NCBI GenBank assembly: GCA_018823325.1
Contig: JAHJIJ010000021.1
Span: 1 to 64,000 of the forward strand
Origin: Alphaproteobacteria bacterium
GTDB lineage: Bacteria > Pseudomonadota > Alphaproteobacteria > Sphingomonadales > Sphingomonadaceae
Length of the DNA stretch: 64,000 nt
Direction: 5' to 3'
This document shows positions 61,884 to 64,000 of the stretch, in pieces. How positions within the stretch are numbered: position 1 is the first letter of the stretch; each line of letters opens with the position of its first letter. Both the position numbers and the translations under genes were made by a program. A model generated the notes under the pieces. That model had not been told where the DNA came from. It searched no databases and was given only the letters and a program-made list of their open reading frames with translations.

Positions 61884-63022
61884 CAGCGCCGCCATGCCGC
61901 GAGCCGCCCGAGCACATCGGCACGGATGTTCGCCCAGAACAGCGGATAATCATAGACGTGGTAATTGTTGCCGGGCAGCACGAAGGTGCCGAGCTTGGGC
62001 GCGCTGTCGAGCATCAGGAAGCCCCGCCCGGTGCAGCGCGCACCGATCTGGCCCGGCGTGAGCAGCACGGTCGAGGCCGCTTCGCCATCGCCCCGCAGCA
62101 CGCCGAGATTGGCCTCGCCCGGCGCCTCGGGCGCTGCGCCGCCATTGAGCGGATTGGTGCACAGCATCGTTGATTCGGCACGCGACTGGCCATCGAAGCC
62201 GCGCTCGCGGTCGAACGTGGCCTCGACCGCCGAGGTGTCCGCCGGCTCGGCAAAACTCTGCCAGCTCAGCACGCAGCCGGTCGTCCCCGGCCCGATGCAG
62301 GCGGGCAGACCCAGCGCCGGCAGATCATGCTCGACCGAGACCGGCCAGCCGACGACATAGGCCGCCACCAGCCGCGCCTTGAGACCGGCATTCCCGGCCT
62401 CCTCGTGCAGCAGGCGCAGCAGATGGCGGCTGCCCTGGCTGTGCGCGGCCAGAATGATCGGCCCCTGCGGATTGGCGGCGAGGAATTGCGCGAAGGCGGC
62501 TTTCACGTCCGCATAGGCCCGCTCTAGCGCCAGCGCGGAGTCGGCCTTGTCGGTCAGAAAAGCGCCGAACACGGCCTGCCGGTAGCGCGGCACCCAGATG
62601 TCGCCTGCTGCCGCAAAGGCGCTCGCCTGAATCCGCACGAAGCGCCCCGCCTGCGCGCGGGCAATCCGGTCGTTGATCGGCGCGTTCCAGTGCAGCGTCT
62701 CGAACGAGCTCGTCGGGTGGACGAAGAAGATCGCGGCTTTCGGCCCCTCCGGCACTGCCGGCGCATTGAAGGCCGGCTGCCAGCGCGCGGGATCGTTCCG
62801 GCGCCCGTCCGGACGGCTGATCCACCCGTCCGCGCTCGCATAGAAACCCGCTGGCAGGGCAGGGGGCTCGCTGAAACTGACATGCGGCACCAGCGCGCGC
62901 TGCATCAGCTTCGGCCCGAAGAACGAAAAGGCGATCATCGCCGCAATCGCCAAAGCTGTGAAGAACGCGACAACATACAGGAACTTCCGGGCCAAAGGGG
63001 CACGACTCCATCTCTGTGGCAA
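61883..63022 (-). CDS. DUF3089 alpha/beta-hydrolase with a membrane anchor
   Basis: This 379-residue protein has an N-terminal membrane segment ([21 protein letters not shown]). The DUF3089 domain has [40 protein letters not shown] (nucleophile Ser in AHSQG) and [13 protein letters not shown]. The C-terminal His is in NNYHVYDYP. Substrate unknown; the domain resembles lipases. It is coupled to ruvX by a TGATG overlap. Confidence 0.82.
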   Translation of the reverse strand: MPQRWSRAPLARKFLYVVAFFTALAIAAMIAFSFFGPKLMQRALVPHVSFSEPPALPAGFYASADGWISRPDGRRNDPARWQPAFNAPAVPEGPKAAIFFVHPTSSFETLHWNAPINDRIARAQAGRFVRIQASAFAAAGDIWVPRYRQAVFGAFLTDKADSALALERAYADVKAAFAQFLAANPQGPIILAAHSQGSRHLLRLLHEEAGNAGLKARLVAAYVVGWPVSVEHDLPALGLPACIGPGTTGCVLSWQSFAEPADTSAVEATFDRERGFDGQSRAESTMLCTNPLNGGAAPEAPGEANLGVLRGDGEAASTVLLTPGQIGARCTGRGFLMLDSAPKLGTFVLPGNNYHVYDYPLFWANIRADVLGRLAAWRR

Positions 63023-63149
63023 TCGGGATAACCCGCTGGCTCATGCCCGCTCGGGCGGGGCGAGGCAAGCGAAGGTCCGATTTGCCTCGCGGCCGGATCA
63101 TGATAGGTCCGGCGCTGTTACGGATTTGGCGGGGGCTGGGAGCAGGCAC

Positions 63150-64000
63150 ATGGCGAGCAATGCATCGACCGCGCAGACGGTCTGGCCGCTGCGCACCTGG
63201 GTGCTGGCCGGACTCGGCGCCCTCATCGGGCTCGCCATCGATCAATTTTCCGATCCCTCCCCGATCACACAGGAATGGCTGCGGCGCCTGATCGCGGCGC
63301 TCCCGATGTTCCTTTCCACTGCCGGCCTCGCATTCGGCCTCAGCTGGCGCCGGCGGCGCCCGATCCCGGCGATTGTCGTGGCGCTGATCTGCGGCCTCAT
63401 CGGTGGCGGCGTGTTCCTGTGGAATGGCGTGCCCGGCGATGGCCCCAGCGTCGATATCTGGCATCTCGTGTGTGGAACCATCGCGGCGGCCGCCGTGCTG
63501 GTGCTGTTCCAGTCCGCGCAGGACAGGAGCCTTGCGGGATCGGCGCCCGGCGCACCCTCCGGCATCTCCCCACGCGCGATGCGGGATTGGGCGCATGAGG
63601 CCGTTCACTATGAGGATATCCACGGCCATCTGTGGACCAACGCGCTGCTGATCGGCGCGAGCGGCATGTTCATGCTGCTCAGCTTCGGCATCGCGCACTT
63701 GTTGGCCGAAATGTTCATGCTGGTGAAGCTGACCTTCCTGCGCGATGCCTTGCGGGAATCCGCGGTCGTTGCCTTGCTCTGCGGCGCAGCGTTCGGCGCG
63801 GCGCTTGGCCTGCTGCGCGATCGCGGGGCGATCATCGCCGCGCTACAGCGGGTCGCCATGTTGGTGCTGCGCGTGCTGGCGCCGGTCGTCGCGCTCGCGC
63901 TTGCCGTGTTCCTCGCTGCGCTGCCGGTCACCGGCCTCGCGCCGCTCTGGGCAACGGGCGGAACGACGCCGATCATGCTGGCGGGCGCCGTGCTCGCGCT
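63150..64000 (+). CDS. DUF4153-like multi-pass membrane protein (3' end beyond window)
   Basis: An open frame starts at ATG 63150 and runs to the window edge without a stop, giving at least 283 residues. Hydrophobic segments include WVLAGLGALIGLAIDQF, IPAIVVALICGLIGGGVFLW and VLVLRVLAPVVALALAVF-like helices. The DUF4153 pattern (N-terminal TM bundle, soluble loop, further TMs) fits. No signal peptide. The product is incomplete here, so its length cannot be judged. It is divergent from the hydrolase gene. Confidence 0.75.
   Translation, partial: MASNASTAQTVWPLRTWVLAGLGALIGLAIDQFSDPSPITQEWLRRLIAALPMFLSTAGLAFGLSWRRRRPIPAIVVALICGLIGGGVFLWNGVPGDGPSVDIWHLVCGTIAAAAVLVLFQSAQDRSLAGSAPGAPSGISPRAMRDWAHEAVHYEDIHGHLWTNALLIGASGMFMLLSFGIAHLLAEMFMLVKLTFLRDALRESAVVALLCGAAFGAALGLLRDRGAIIAALQRVAMLVLRVLAPVVALALAVFLAALPVTGLAPLWATGGTTPIMLAGAVLA

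Overview
The window is GC-rich DNA from an alphaproteobacterium of the Sphingomonadaceae (Sphingomonas/Sphingobium/Novosphingobium type). Several features point there: a PEP-CTERM protein ending in PEPATWAMMIAGFGLAG, a LOV-HTH photoreceptor of the EL222 type, CpdR beside tRNA-Val and an N-formylglutamate amidohydrolase, SapC, DUF3445, and paired sphingomonad-style palindromic repeats. No species is claimed.

Positions 1 to about 8,600 are an accessory, phage-derived island. It opens with five 23-bp tandem repeats that look like one end of an IS21-family element lying mostly outside the window. Small genes without clear function follow, among them two CxxC/CxxC knuckle proteins, a HARE-HTH-like protein and an AntA-type antirepressor with a disrupted end. 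It closes with a 476-aa tyrosine integrase that has 13-bp repeats just upstream of its start. Much of this stretch is non-coding or eroded. A palindrome plus a 16-bp word occurs twice inside it.

Positions 8,750 to 14,700 form a sugar locus: ROK fructokinase, a GH68 sucrose-cleaving enzyme with no signal peptide, a LacI regulator, an MFS transporter and a Tat-exported alpha/beta hydrolase. The 12-bp word GCAATCGATTAC occurs in all three control regions. In two of them it lies between recognisable -35 and -10 elements. This looks like a self-contained LacI regulon. Next come a renalase-like FAD oxidoreductase divergent from the LOV-LuxR regulator, and a Cu/Zn superoxide dismutase broken by a frameshift.

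Positions 17,200 to 36,000 are mostly housekeeping. They hold a translationally coupled tamA-tamB-lipoprotein-brkB operon, an FAD-linked oxidase, sapC, an unassigned structured RNA candidate with a terminator, the hutG-like/cpdR/tRNA-Val cluster, a small receiver operon, and metZ-DUF3445-bioB. Positions 36,200 to 44,900 form a polysaccharide cluster: initiating sugar-phosphate transferase, GT2, zinc-ribbon methyltransferase, flippase, GT-B transferase, FkbM methyltransferase and a GT-C-like membrane protein.

Positions 44,900 to 64,000 hold YceI, a TSUP permease, a YdcH-like/TerC pair with a long leader, the ilvB-hypothetical-ilvH-ilvC operon and a PEP-CTERM protein. Then come miaA/serB, a ParA/RHH/SPOR-lipoprotein triad, pyrB with a dihydroorotase homologue that lacks its metal-binding HxH, DUF1294, ruvX, a DUF3089 hydrolase and the start of a DUF4153 membrane protein that runs off the end. 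The items most worth following up are the LacI regulon with intracellular GH68, the ParA/RHH/SPOR operon, the RNA candidate near 28.4 kb and the repeated element in the island.
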